64,000 nucleotides of DNA from NCBI GenBank assembly GCA_050732935.1, contig JBOHRW010000103.1:1-64000 (forward strand), read 5' to 3'. The notes beneath the pieces are model-generated. The model searched no databases and had not been told where the DNA came from. It was given only the letters and a program-made list of their open reading frames with translations. Position numbers and translations under genes: made by a program. The stretch comes from DASRVA01 sp050732935. GTDB taxonomy: Bacteria; Gemmatimonadota; Gemmatimonadetes; JACCXV01; JAHWKZ01. Shown piece by piece: positions 31,598-39,352 of this stretch; the first letter of the stretch is position 1, and each line of letters opens with the position of its first letter.

Positions 31598-33634
31598 CTA
31601 GAGGCCGATCCGCTCCCGCAAGGTGCCTCGACCTTTCGTCCTGGAGGAGGACGTCCCACGGATCTCGAACAGCTCGTCGCGAAGCAGCGCGGCCGTCTGA
31701 AAGTCGAGCCGTTCGGCGGCCGCCTTCATCTCGGCCTCGATCACCCGCGCGAGCTCATCGCGCTCGAGCTCCCCCTGGAGGCCCTTCAGCCGCTCGTGGA
31801 CCGCACGGGGCGTGCCCCCGGCGCGCGTATCGGCCACCGACGTCGTGCGCAGGATCTGCTCGCGGGTCTTGAAAACCGTCTCGGGTTCGATTCCGTGCTT
31901 TTCGTTGTGGGCGGCCTGGATCTGCCGACGCCGCTCGGTCTCATCCATCATCCGTCGCATCGCCTCGGTCACCCGGTCGGCATAGAGGATCACCGTGCCG
32001 TTGACGTTCCGGGCCGCCCTGCCGGCCGTCTGAATGAGGGCCGTCTCGGAGCGCAGGAATCCCTCCTTGTCCGCATCGAGGACCGCCACCAGGGAGACCT
32101 CCGGCAGGTCGAGCCCTTCGCGCAGGAGGTTGATGCCCACCAGGACGTCGAACTCGTCGGTCCTGAGGCCGCGGATGATCTCCATGCGCTCGAGGGCGTC
32201 GATGTCCGAATGCATGTATCGAACGCGGACACCCGACTCGTTCAGATAGTCGGCCAGATCCTCGGCCATGCGCTTGGTGAGGGTCGTGACGAGCAGCTTC
32301 TCCCCGACCGCCTCGCGACGCCGGATCTCCTCCATGAGGTCGTCGACCTGACCGCTGACCGGACGCACCTCGACCCGCGGATCGAGCAGCCCCGTCGGCC
32401 GGATGATCTGCTCCACGACCACCCCGCCCGACTTCTCCAGCTCGAAGTCCGCCGGGGTAGCCGAGACGAAGATCGCCCGTTGCATGAAGCGCTCGAACTC
32501 CTCGAACCGGAGGGGCCGGTTGTCGAGCGCCGACGGGAGCCGATAGCCGTGCTCCACCAGCGTCTCCTTCCGCGACCGGTCCCCGGCGTACATCCCACCG
32601 ATCTGAGGGACGGTGACGTGGGACTCGTCGAGAACGAGCAGGAAGTCGTCCGGGAAGTAGTCGAGCAGGCACGACGGGCGCTCGCCGGGAGCACGACCCG
32701 AGAGGTGACGCGAGTAGTTCTCGATCCCCGCGCAATAGCCCATCTCCTCCATCATCTCGATGTCGAAGCGGGTTCGCGTCTCGAGCTTGTGGGCCTCCAG
32801 CATGCGACCATTCTCGCGCATCACGGCGAGCCGCTCCACGAGCTCGGCGCGGATCGCCCGCGTGGCTTCCTCGAGCTGGGGACGCGTCGTCACGAAGTGC
32901 TTGGCCGGGTAGATGGCCGCCCGGTCCAGAGTCGCGATCGTCGTGCCCCGCATCGGATCGATCTTCGAGATCCGCTCGACCTCGTCGCCCCAGAGCTCGA
33001 TCCGGACCGCCTGCTCCTCGTAGGCCGGGAAGATCTCGATCACGTCCCCGCGCACGCGGAAACGGCCGGGCTCGAAGTCGTAGTCGCCGCGCGCGTACTG
33101 GATCCGGACCAGCTCCTCGAGGATCCGGTCGCGCGGGATCTCCTGCCCCGTCTCGAGGACGACCATGAGAGAGCGGTACTCGCGCGGGCTCCCCAGCCCG
33201 TAGATCGCCGATACCGAGGCCACCACGATCACGTCGCTGCGCTCGATCAGCGACGAGGTCGTCCGCAGCCGCAGGCGGTCGATGTCCTCGTTGATCGAGG
33301 CGTCCTTCTCGATGTACGTATCGGTGGCCGGGATGTACGCCTCCGGCTGGTAGTAGTCGTAGTACGAGATGAAGTACTCGACCGCATTGTGGGGAAAGAG
33401 CTGTTTCAGCTCGCCGTAGAGCTGGGCGGCAAGCGTCTTGTTGTGGGACATGACCAGCGCCGGACGGCCATATCCGGCGATCACGTGGCCGATCGTGAAG
33501 GTCTTCCCCGTGCCGGTTGCGCCCAGCAGCGTCTGGTAGCGGCGTCCCTCGGCGAGCTCCTCGCTCAGCTCGGCGATGGCCTTCGGCTGGTCCCCCCTGG
33601 GGACGAGATCGGTGACGAGCTCGAACTTCGGCAT
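31598..33634 (-). CDS. uvrB: Excinuclease ABC subunit B
   Basis: Helicase-like damage-verification subunit of nucleotide excision repair. From the ATG at 33634 it has 678 residues: MPKFELVTDLVPRGDQPKAI, Walker A LLGATGTGKTFT, the beta-hairpin region YYDYYQPEAYIP, helicase motifs (LDESHVTVPQ, GINLLREGLDLPE, QTAGRAARN), and a C-terminal UvrC-binding domain. An in-frame ATG at 33673 would add 13 residues not seen in the family. Confidence 0.96.
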   Translation of the reverse strand: MPKFELVTDLVPRGDQPKAIAELSEELAEGRRYQTLLGATGTGKTFTIGHVIAGYGRPALVMSHNKTLAAQLYGELKQLFPHNAVEYFISYYDYYQPEAYIPATDTYIEKDASINEDIDRLRLRTTSSLIERSDVIVVASVSAIYGLGSPREYRSLMVVLETGQEIPRDRILEELVRIQYARGDYDFEPGRFRVRGDVIEIFPAYEEQAVRIELWGDEVERISKIDPMRGTTIATLDRAAIYPAKHFVTTRPQLEEATRAIRAELVERLAVMRENGRMLEAHKLETRTRFDIEMMEEMGYCAGIENYSRHLSGRAPGERPSCLLDYFPDDFLLVLDESHVTVPQIGGMYAGDRSRKETLVEHGYRLPSALDNRPLRFEEFERFMQRAIFVSATPADFELEKSGGVVVEQIIRPTGLLDPRVEVRPVSGQVDDLMEEIRRREAVGEKLLVTTLTKRMAEDLADYLNESGVRVRYMHSDIDALERMEIIRGLRTDEFDVLVGINLLREGLDLPEVSLVAVLDADKEGFLRSETALIQTAGRAARNVNGTVILYADRVTEAMRRMMDETERRRQIQAAHNEKHGIEPETVFKTREQILRTTSVADTRAGGTPRAVHERLKGLQGELERDELARVIEAEMKAAAERLDFQTAALLRDELFEIRGTSSSRTKGRGTLRERIGL

Positions 33635-33715
33635 GCTGTCAAATGTACCGCTCGGGGCAAGCGGGTCGCCCATCGGCAGGAGGATCGTCGGGGATTATCT
33701 GGCGGGTAGCGTCGT

Positions 33716-34384
33716 CTAAGAGTCGAAGATCTCCACGCCCTCCGGTGGCTCGAACTCGAAGGCGCTTCCCGATAACGGCGCGTTGGGCTCCAGCTGCACG
33801 AACGTGTACGTGGTGGCGACGCCTTCGTCCGTGCGCGTCCGGACCTGGCGCAGGTACCCGGTCTCCCGATCGACCCACACTTCCAGCAGCATGAACGGCG
33901 CCCGCTCGCCTTTGGGGGTCAGAACGAGGCGGTCGGTCGCGCGGCCGGCAACCGTCTGCGTCCCTCCCGAAACCGCCACGTAGTCATCGCGCAGGTCGCG
34001 CAGGTAGGTGAGGGGGTTGCGGACCTCGCTCCGCGTAGCAGGCTGGCGGATCACCTGGCCCGGCTGGCTGCTCGGCAGGTAGATCCAGACCCGCTCCCCG
34101 TCGTTGACGACGACGTCGCCCGCGGGATCGCTGTAGACGATCCGGAAGAGCTCCGGCGAGCGGTAGGTTAGCGTGCCGTGGCCCGTGGTCGTCCGCTCGA
34201 GGACCGGGTTGTAGACACGCTGGTCGAACTCCGCCCGCAGGGTCTCCAGCCCGTCCAGCGCGCGGTCGGCCCGCTCGAGCACGCGCTCCGGATCGCTCTG
34301 GTAGCCGAGCCCTGCCGTCGGCTGAACGAGCGCCAGGGCCACCAGCCCCATGCTGAGGCGGCTCTTCATGCCTTTCATGGCCAT
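33716..34384 (-). CDS. lolA: Outer-membrane lipoprotein carrier protein LolA
   Basis: Periplasmic chaperone that carries lipoproteins from the Lol ABC transporter to the outer membrane. It has 222 residues with a cleavable-type signal peptide (basic MKSR then GLVALALVQPTAG) followed by RALDGLETLRAEFDQRV, a hydrophobic half-barrel pattern and LTPKGERAPFMLLEVWVDRETG. It follows rel after a spacer with a strong inverted repeat. Confidence 0.9.
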   Translation of the reverse strand: MAMKGMKSRLSMGLVALALVQPTAGLGYQSDPERVLERADRALDGLETLRAEFDQRVYNPVLERTTTGHGTLTYRSPELFRIVYSDPAGDVVVNDGERVWIYLPSSQPGQVIRQPATRSEVRNPLTYLRDLRDDYVAVSGGTQTVAGRATDRLVLTPKGERAPFMLLEVWVDRETGYLRQVRTRTDEGVATTYTFVQLEPNAPLSGSAFEFEPPEGVEIFDS

Positions 34385-34458
34385 GTTGGACCCCGCCTCT
34401 GGCCACGAGTTCCGGTTCGGCGGTCGTCATGGCGATCGGCCCGACCCCTTTATGGGAG

Positions 34459-34495
34459 CGGGTCGTTCATGACCCTGGCCGTCCTCAACGACCCG
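34459..34495 (-). terminator. Inverted repeat right after the rel stop
   Basis: The rel stop codon is followed at once by a perfect nine-base inverted repeat, CGGGTCGTT with AACGACCCG, separated by 19 bases that can add further pairs. No U-run follows. It probably ends or stabilises the rel transcript and lies upstream of lolA. Confidence 0.5.
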
Positions 34496-36673
34496 CTAGG
34501 CGCCGACGACGCGTCCGGGTTCTCTCATGTGATGAGCCCCGAAGTACTCCTTCCGCTCCACCTCCAGGATCCCGTCGATGGACTTCATCGACTCGATCAC
34601 GCGGTTGAGATGCTCCAGGTCGGTGACCTCGACCACGAACGTCCCCTCGATCCCGCTCTCCGTAGCGCTCAGGTCGGCGCTCTTGATGTCGGTCGAGGTG
34701 CGGGAGACGGCGCCCGCCACGTCCGCGAACAGGCCGCGGCGGTCGGTGCCGGTCACGACGAGCCGCACGATAAAGGTCTGGGCTCCGCCAGTGTCCCACT
34801 CGACCTCGATCTTGCGGTCGGGCTCGTCGGTCATGTTGAGCATGTTCGAGCAGTCGGTCCGATGGATGGAGACGCCGCGGCCACGGGTCACGTAACCCAT
34901 GATCTCGTCGCCAGGGATCGGCTGACAGCACTGGCTGAAGCGCACCATCATGTTGTCGAAGCCCTGGATCCTGACGCCACCGGGCCGCCCCTTGATCTTC
35001 TCGACCAGCCGTTCGAAGGCGGACGCCGGCTTGCGCTCGACCGTCCTTTCCTCCGGGAACAGGACGTTCCATACCTGAGAGATCGTCAGGTCTCCGTGGC
35101 CCAGCGCCGCGAACAGGTCCTCCGCCTCGTCCGCGCCGAAGTGCTTCGCCGTCTCCTCGAGGCGCTCGTCGTCGGGCTTCCGGACGCGGTTCCGACGGTA
35201 TTCCCTCTCGAGCATGTCCTTCCCCAGCGCGACCGAGCTGGCGTGCTCCTCCTCGCGAAGCGTGCGCCGGATGATCGATCGCGCCTTCGAGGTCTTGACA
35301 AAATGGAGCCAGTCCCGCGAGGGCCGCTGGGAGGAGCTGGTGAGGACCTCGACCGTGTCCCCCGAGCGCAGCTGGCGGTGGAGGGGCACCATGCGGCCAT
35401 TCACCATCGACCCCGAGCACCGCATCCCGACTTCGGTGTGCACCTGGAAGGCGAAGTCGATGGGTGTCGAGCCGGCCGGGAGCTGGACGACGTCGCCGCG
35501 CGGGGTGAAGACGAAGATCTCGTCCTTGTAGAGGTCGATCTGGAGATACTCCATGAACTCCTCCGGATCCGTCATATCCTGCTGCCATTCCAGGATCTGG
35601 CGGAACCAGGCGAGCTGCTCGTCGATCTCGGTGCCCTCGGTTCCCTCCTTGTACTTCCAGTGGGCCGCGATGCCGACCTCGGCCGTCCGGTGCATCTCCC
35701 AGGTGCGAATCTGGATCTCGTAGAGCGTTCCCACGGGACCGAACACGGTCGTGTGCAGCGACTGGTACATGTTCGACTTGGGCGTCGCGATATAGTCCTT
35801 GAAGCGCTCGTGGACGGGCGTCCAGAGCGTGTGGATGATCCCCAGCCCGTGATAGCAGTCACGAACGGTCTCGGTCAGGACACGGATGGCCAGAAGATCG
35901 TAGATCTCGCCGTAGGGCTTCCCCCGGCTGACCATCTTCTTGTGGATCGACCACAGATGCTTGGGACGACCGGTGATCTCGGACTTGATGCCGGCCTCCG
36001 TCAGCGCCTCCTCGAGCGGTCCCCCGATCGCCGCGATCATCCGCTCGCGCTCGCGGCGCTTCGACTTGACCTGTTTCGCCAGCGCCCGGTATGCCTCGGG
36101 CTCGAGAAACTTGAACGCCAGATCCTCGAGCTCCCAGCGAATCGTGGCCATACCGAACCGATGTGCCAGCGGGGCATAGATGTCGCGGGTCTCCCCGGCG
36201 ATCCGGCGGCGCTTGGCATCGGGCAGATACTCCAGCGTCCGCATGTTGTGCAGGCGATCGGCCAGCTTGATCATGATGATGCGGATATCCTGGGCCATCG
36301 AGAGCAGCAGCTTGCGGTAGTTCTCGACCTGGCGCTCCTCGCGCGACTGGAACCGGAGGTGACCGATCTTGGTCAGGCCGTCGACGAGCCTCCCCACTTC
36401 GGGGCCGAAATCCTCTTCGACCCGCCCGAGCGAGGTCTCCGTGTCCTCCACGACGTCATGCAGCAGGGCCGCAGCGATCGTATTGGTATCCACTAGGTTC
36501 AGTTCCAGCAGGATCGCCGCGATCTCGGCGGCGTGAGAAACGAACGGCTCCCCCGAGAGGCGCTTCTGTCCCGCATGCGCGCGCTCGCTGAAGGCGTACG
36601 CCCGCTCGATCCGCTCGAGATCGACGCGGTCGGCGTAGGGTGCCAGCGCCTCGAGGAGAGCCTTTCTGTCCAT
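34496..36673 (-). CDS. rel: Bifunctional (p)ppGpp synthetase/hydrolase (Rel/SpoT)
   Basis: Makes and degrades (p)ppGpp in the stringent response. It has 725 residues: the HD hydrolase domain with intact His72-Asp73 (LLHDVVEDTE), the synthetase domain (RFGMATIRWELEDLAFK; GRPKHLWSIHKKM; YQSLHTTVFGP), the TGS domain (VFTPRGDVVQLPAG), a conserved-cysteine region (SQCCQPIPGDEIMGYV) and a C-terminal ACT domain. Both catalytic centres look intact, hence bifunctional. Direct repeats lie just upstream of the ATG. Confidence 0.95.
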   Translation of the reverse strand: MDRKALLEALAPYADRVDLERIERAYAFSERAHAGQKRLSGEPFVSHAAEIAAILLELNLVDTNTIAAALLHDVVEDTETSLGRVEEDFGPEVGRLVDGLTKIGHLRFQSREERQVENYRKLLLSMAQDIRIIMIKLADRLHNMRTLEYLPDAKRRRIAGETRDIYAPLAHRFGMATIRWELEDLAFKFLEPEAYRALAKQVKSKRRERERMIAAIGGPLEEALTEAGIKSEITGRPKHLWSIHKKMVSRGKPYGEIYDLLAIRVLTETVRDCYHGLGIIHTLWTPVHERFKDYIATPKSNMYQSLHTTVFGPVGTLYEIQIRTWEMHRTAEVGIAAHWKYKEGTEGTEIDEQLAWFRQILEWQQDMTDPEEFMEYLQIDLYKDEIFVFTPRGDVVQLPAGSTPIDFAFQVHTEVGMRCSGSMVNGRMVPLHRQLRSGDTVEVLTSSSQRPSRDWLHFVKTSKARSIIRRTLREEEHASSVALGKDMLEREYRRNRVRKPDDERLEETAKHFGADEAEDLFAALGHGDLTISQVWNVLFPEERTVERKPASAFERLVEKIKGRPGGVRIQGFDNMMVRFSQCCQPIPGDEIMGYVTRGRGVSIHRTDCSNMLNMTDEPDRKIEVEWDTGGAQTFIVRLVVTGTDRRGLFADVAGAVSRTSTDIKSADLSATESGIEGTFVVEVTDLEHLNRVIESMKSIDGILEVERKEYFGAHHMREPGRVVGA

Positions 36674-36677
36674 GATT

Positions 36678-36698
36678 TCGAACTTACGGGTCGAACTT
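36678..36698. repeat. Direct repeat immediately upstream of rel
   Basis: The octamer TCGAACTT (AAGTTCGA on the transcribed strand) occurs at 36678-36685 and again at 36691-36698, ending only four bases before the rel ATG where a ribosome-binding site would be expected. No Shine-Dalgarno sequence is visible, so these repeats may bind a regulator or mark a start very close to the transcript end. Confidence 0.4.
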
Positions 36699-36781
36699 GC
36701 GAATTACCACGCTCCCGGGATCCCCGAAAACGGTCCCCGGCGGACGGCATCCCGGAACCCCCACGAGGGTCGGCCGGAAGG

Positions 36782-37135
36782 CTACTTGACCGAGAACTCG
36801 ACCACCTTCTGACGGGCGTTCCACTTGGCCTCGAAGCCGCGCGACTTTTGGTGGGAGACTCCGTAATGGTCCAGGAACTGTCCGCTGCTCACGTAATACC
36901 GCTGTCCTCCCTGGGGGGACTCGCGCAGCTTGTACGTCATGCGGTCGGACTTTCTCCGCGGCCGCAGTCCGACCTTCTTGGCCTTCGGGTCGTAGAGCAG
37001 CTCCACGTTTTTGGCTCCCCCGAACCACTGATCGTAGACGCTCGGGCTGATCGAAAAATCCCCACTCTTGAGAATCCGAATCGTCGACTTGCTCGAAGCT
37101 CGTCCCCGCTGGGGAACATAGGTCTCGAACGCCAT
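36782..37135 (-). CDS. Conserved 117-residue protein of unknown function
   Basis: Not recognised as a characterised family. The ATG at 37135 has a good AGGAG site. The protein is basic and mixed alpha/beta: MAFETYVPQRGRASSK, then SGDFSISPSVYDQWFG, VELLYDPKAKKVGLRPRRK, and a second half with YYVSSGQFLDHYGV and KWNARQKVVEF. There is no signal peptide or membrane helix. The two halves each look like strand-helix-strand units, and the many Lys and Arg suggest nucleic-acid contact, which is only an inference. It stands alone between rel and radC, with a structured leader. Confidence 0.75.
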   Translation of the reverse strand: MAFETYVPQRGRASSKSTIRILKSGDFSISPSVYDQWFGGAKNVELLYDPKAKKVGLRPRRKSDRMTYKLRESPQGGQRYYVSSGQFLDHYGVSHQKSRGFEAKWNARQKVVEFSVK

Positions 37136-37161
37136 TATAGTCTCCTGGGACAAAGCATTTG

Positions 37162-37188
37162 AAGCCGGGTGTAAGGTTGACCCGACTT
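37162..37188 (-). promoter_or_regulatory. Leader hairpin before the 117-residue gene
   Basis: In the minus-strand RNA AAGUCGGGU can pair with ACCCGGCUU (nine pairs, one G-U) around a nine-base loop, ending 26 bases before the start codon. It lies in a 117-base spacer that is AT-richer than its surroundings and probably holds the promoter, though no clear -35/-10 pair could be fixed. Confidence 0.35.
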
Positions 37189-37252
37189 TCGAGGTTTGGA
37201 TCGATCGTGGTGTAATGAATCAAGTTAATGCCTATCGTACCGCGTGCCAGGC

Positions 37253-37948
37253 TCACAGCAGTCCGCCGTCTCGAAACGAGTAATAGGAATCGGCACCGAT
37301 GATGACATGGTCATGGAGGGGTATGTCGAGCAGATGCCCCGCCTCCGAAAGGGCCCGCGTCACCTCATGATCTTCACGACTCGGGGTGGGGTCCCCCGAG
37401 GGGTGATTGTGAACGATGACGATGGCCGCCGCCGAGCACGCCAGCGCCGGCTTGTAGACCTCTCGCGGATGGACGATGCTGGCGTTGAGCGAGCCCATCG
37501 AAACCACGACCTCGCGGACGAGCTCGTTGCGTGTATTGAGGCACAGGGCGAGGAATCGCTCACGATCGCGGTCCCGCAGCTCGAGCGAGAGATGCCGCCA
37601 CACGGCCCGGGGCGAGGAGAGGACCGCGCGGTGCTGGCGACGTTCCCGCTGGAGGCGTGCCCCGAGCTCGCAGGCCGCCGCGAGACGGGCCGCGTTCGCT
37701 GCGCCGATCCCCGGAACCGACCGGAACTCGGCAAGCGGGGTCGAAGCCAGATCGCGGAGCGAGGGATGGGCGGCGACGATCCGGCGGGCCAGCAGATCGG
37801 CCGATGCCCCGGGTCCGCCGGATCCGATGAGAATCGTCAGCAGCTCGACGGTCGAGAGCGCCGCCGTGCCGAGCCTCTCCAGCCTTTCCCGTGGCCGCTC
37901 GTCGGCCGGACAGTCCTTTATCGAAAGGGGCGCCCGCTCCACGCCCAC
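37253..37948 (-). CDS. radC: RadC family JAB-domain protein
   Basis: RadC-like protein with an N-terminal helix-hairpin-helix part (FRSVPGIGAANAARLAAACELG) and a C-terminal JAB/MPN metalloprotease-like domain (HNHPSGDPTPSREDHEVT with the metal-binding His-x-His and Asp). The original link to recombination repair is not supported for the family and its role is unknown. With the GTG at 37948 it has 231 residues and starts just before SIKDCPADERPRERL, the usual beginning. The frame stays open to 38119, but that stretch lies between two palindromes and does not match the family. Confidence 0.85.
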   Translation of the reverse strand: MGVERAPLSIKDCPADERPRERLERLGTAALSTVELLTILIGSGGPGASADLLARRIVAAHPSLRDLASTPLAEFRSVPGIGAANAARLAAACELGARLQRERRQHRAVLSSPRAVWRHLSLELRDRDRERFLALCLNTRNELVREVVVSMGSLNASIVHPREVYKPALACSAAAIVIVHNHPSGDPTPSREDHEVTRALSEAGHLLDIPLHDHVIIGADSYYSFRDGGLL

Positions 37949-38019
37949 GCCCGGAGCAAACGCCAGGCCGTAAGCGTCCACCGGTCGAATCAAAGAGTGT
38001 GTCGATGGATTCGGCAGGG

Positions 38020-38043
38020 GCTCCGGGGGTCGGCTCCCGGAGC
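38020..38043. repeat. 24-bp palindromic repeat, copy 1
   Basis: Eight-base arms GCTCCGGG and CCCGGAGC flank the eight-base centre GGTCGGCT. The second copy at 38122-38145 is its reverse complement with a single difference in 24 bases. Such paired palindromes resemble REP/BIME elements. Confidence 0.75.
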
Positions 38044-38121
38044 GCTCAAGAACCCGCCCCGGATCCGGATTGCCGATCGGCGTGCTGCGCAGGAAGAAAC
38101 GCCCCATCACGGACGCCACGC

Positions 38122-38145
38122 GCTCCGGGAGCCGATCCCCGGAGC
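38122..38145. repeat. 24-bp palindromic repeat, copy 2, also the rho 3' hairpin
   Basis: Same arms as copy 1 around the centre AGCCGATC, inverted relative to it. It begins nine bases after the rho stop codon on the minus strand and forms a strong eight-pair hairpin, so it may serve as the rho terminator, although no U-run follows. Confidence 0.75.
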
Positions 38146-38154
38146 CCCGAACAA

Positions 38155-39297
38155 TTACTTCGACATGCTGGCCAGCAGATCCTCGTTCGACTTGGAGCGA
38201 TTGATCTTGTCGATCAGGAACTCGGCGGCGTCGGTGGTCCGCATCTCCGAGAGGAAGCGGCGCAGCAGCTGCAGCCGCTCGAGGTGCTCCTCGGGATACA
38301 GCAGCTCTTCGCGCCGGGTCCCGCTGGCGGTCACGTCGATGGCGGGCCAGATCCGCTGCTCGGCGAGCTCGCGGCTGAGCACGATCTCGGCGTTGCCGGT
38401 CCCCTTGAATTCCTCGAAGATCACCTCGTCGGCACGGCTTCCGGTGTCCACCAGCGCGGTGGCGACGATGGTCAGGCTGCCGCCGCCATCGCCTACGACC
38501 TTCCGGGCGGAGCCGAAGAAGCGCTTGGGAGCTTCGAGAGCGCCCGCCTCGATGCCCCCCGAGAGCGTCCGTCCACTCGACCGCTCGATGGCGTTGTAGG
38601 CCCGGGCCAGGCGAGTGATGGAATCCAGGACCAGCACCACGTCCTTGCCCGATTCCACCAGCCGGCGCGATCGCTCGAGAGCCATCTCGGCCACCTGGAC
38701 GTGCCGATCCGGCGGGAAATCGAACGACGAGGCGATCGTCTCGCCGCGTCCGAGGCTCTCCATCATCCGCTCCATCTCGGTGACTTCCTCGGGCCGCTCG
38801 TCGACCAGCAGCACGATGAGCTCCGCGCCCGGGTAGTTCATGGCGACGCCCCTCATCACCGCTTGCAGGAGCATCGTCTTGCCGGCCTTGGCGGGAGCCA
38901 CGATAAGAGCTCGCTGACCCTTCCCCAGCGGGACCACGAGATCGATGATGCGGTTGGTGATCTGGGCCCCGTCCCGGAGCGCGGGCGAGAGGTCCGCCCC
39001 CAGCTCCAGGCTGAGGCGCTCGTCGGGGTGGGTCGCCCTGAGCTTGTCGAATTGCGGCCGATGGCGCGCCTCTTCGGGGGCGCCGCCGTTCACCGATGTG
39101 ACGGTCTTCAGGGGCGGGAGCTTGCCCTTTCCGGGCGGCTCCCCCACCTCACCGTCCACCGCGTCGCCCTTCCTCAACCCGTAGGACTCGATGAGTCGCG
39201 CGGGGACATACACGTCGTCCTCGCTGGGCAGATAGGCGTTCCCGAAACGGCGCAAGACCCCGGCGCCGCCCGAGATACGGTCAAGAATACCGATCAT
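38155..39297 (-). CDS. rho: Transcription termination factor Rho, short form
   Basis: Hexameric RNA-dependent ATPase that terminates transcription. The ATG at 39297 has a clear GGAGGAA site and gives only 380 residues. The protein opens directly in the cold-shock-like RNA-binding domain (YLPSEDDVYVP at about 22-32) and lacks the roughly 45-residue N-terminal helical domain. The RNP1-like motif that usually reads GFGFLR is GAGVLR here. The motor is complete: Walker A APAKAGKT near 134-141, LLVDERPEEVTEM, LDSITRLARAYN and DEVIFEEFKGTGN. The assignment is firm; the N-terminus is unusual. Confidence 0.93.
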   Translation of the reverse strand: MIGILDRISGGAGVLRRFGNAYLPSEDDVYVPARLIESYGLRKGDAVDGEVGEPPGKGKLPPLKTVTSVNGGAPEEARHRPQFDKLRATHPDERLSLELGADLSPALRDGAQITNRIIDLVVPLGKGQRALIVAPAKAGKTMLLQAVMRGVAMNYPGAELIVLLVDERPEEVTEMERMMESLGRGETIASSFDFPPDRHVQVAEMALERSRRLVESGKDVVLVLDSITRLARAYNAIERSSGRTLSGGIEAGALEAPKRFFGSARKVVGDGGGSLTIVATALVDTGSRADEVIFEEFKGTGNAEIVLSRELAEQRIWPAIDVTASGTRREELLYPEEHLERLQLLRRFLSEMRTTDAAEFLIDKINRSKSNEDLLASMSK

Positions 39298-39352
39298 GAC
39301 ATTTCCTCCGACTGGATATCGTTTCCGACCCGGGCGTGGCCAGGGTTCCGGC

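Noticed and set aside
37130..37142. TATAAT at the start codon of the 117-residue gene
   Set aside because: A promoter here would remove the good AGGAG site and leave the gene without a usable start; the match is a by-product of the ATAATGG start context.
37949..38119. N-terminal extension of RadC by 57 residues
   Set aside because: The extra stretch contains one palindromic repeat and lies directly against the other, matches nothing in the family, and the normal RadC beginning is reached with a GTG at 37948.
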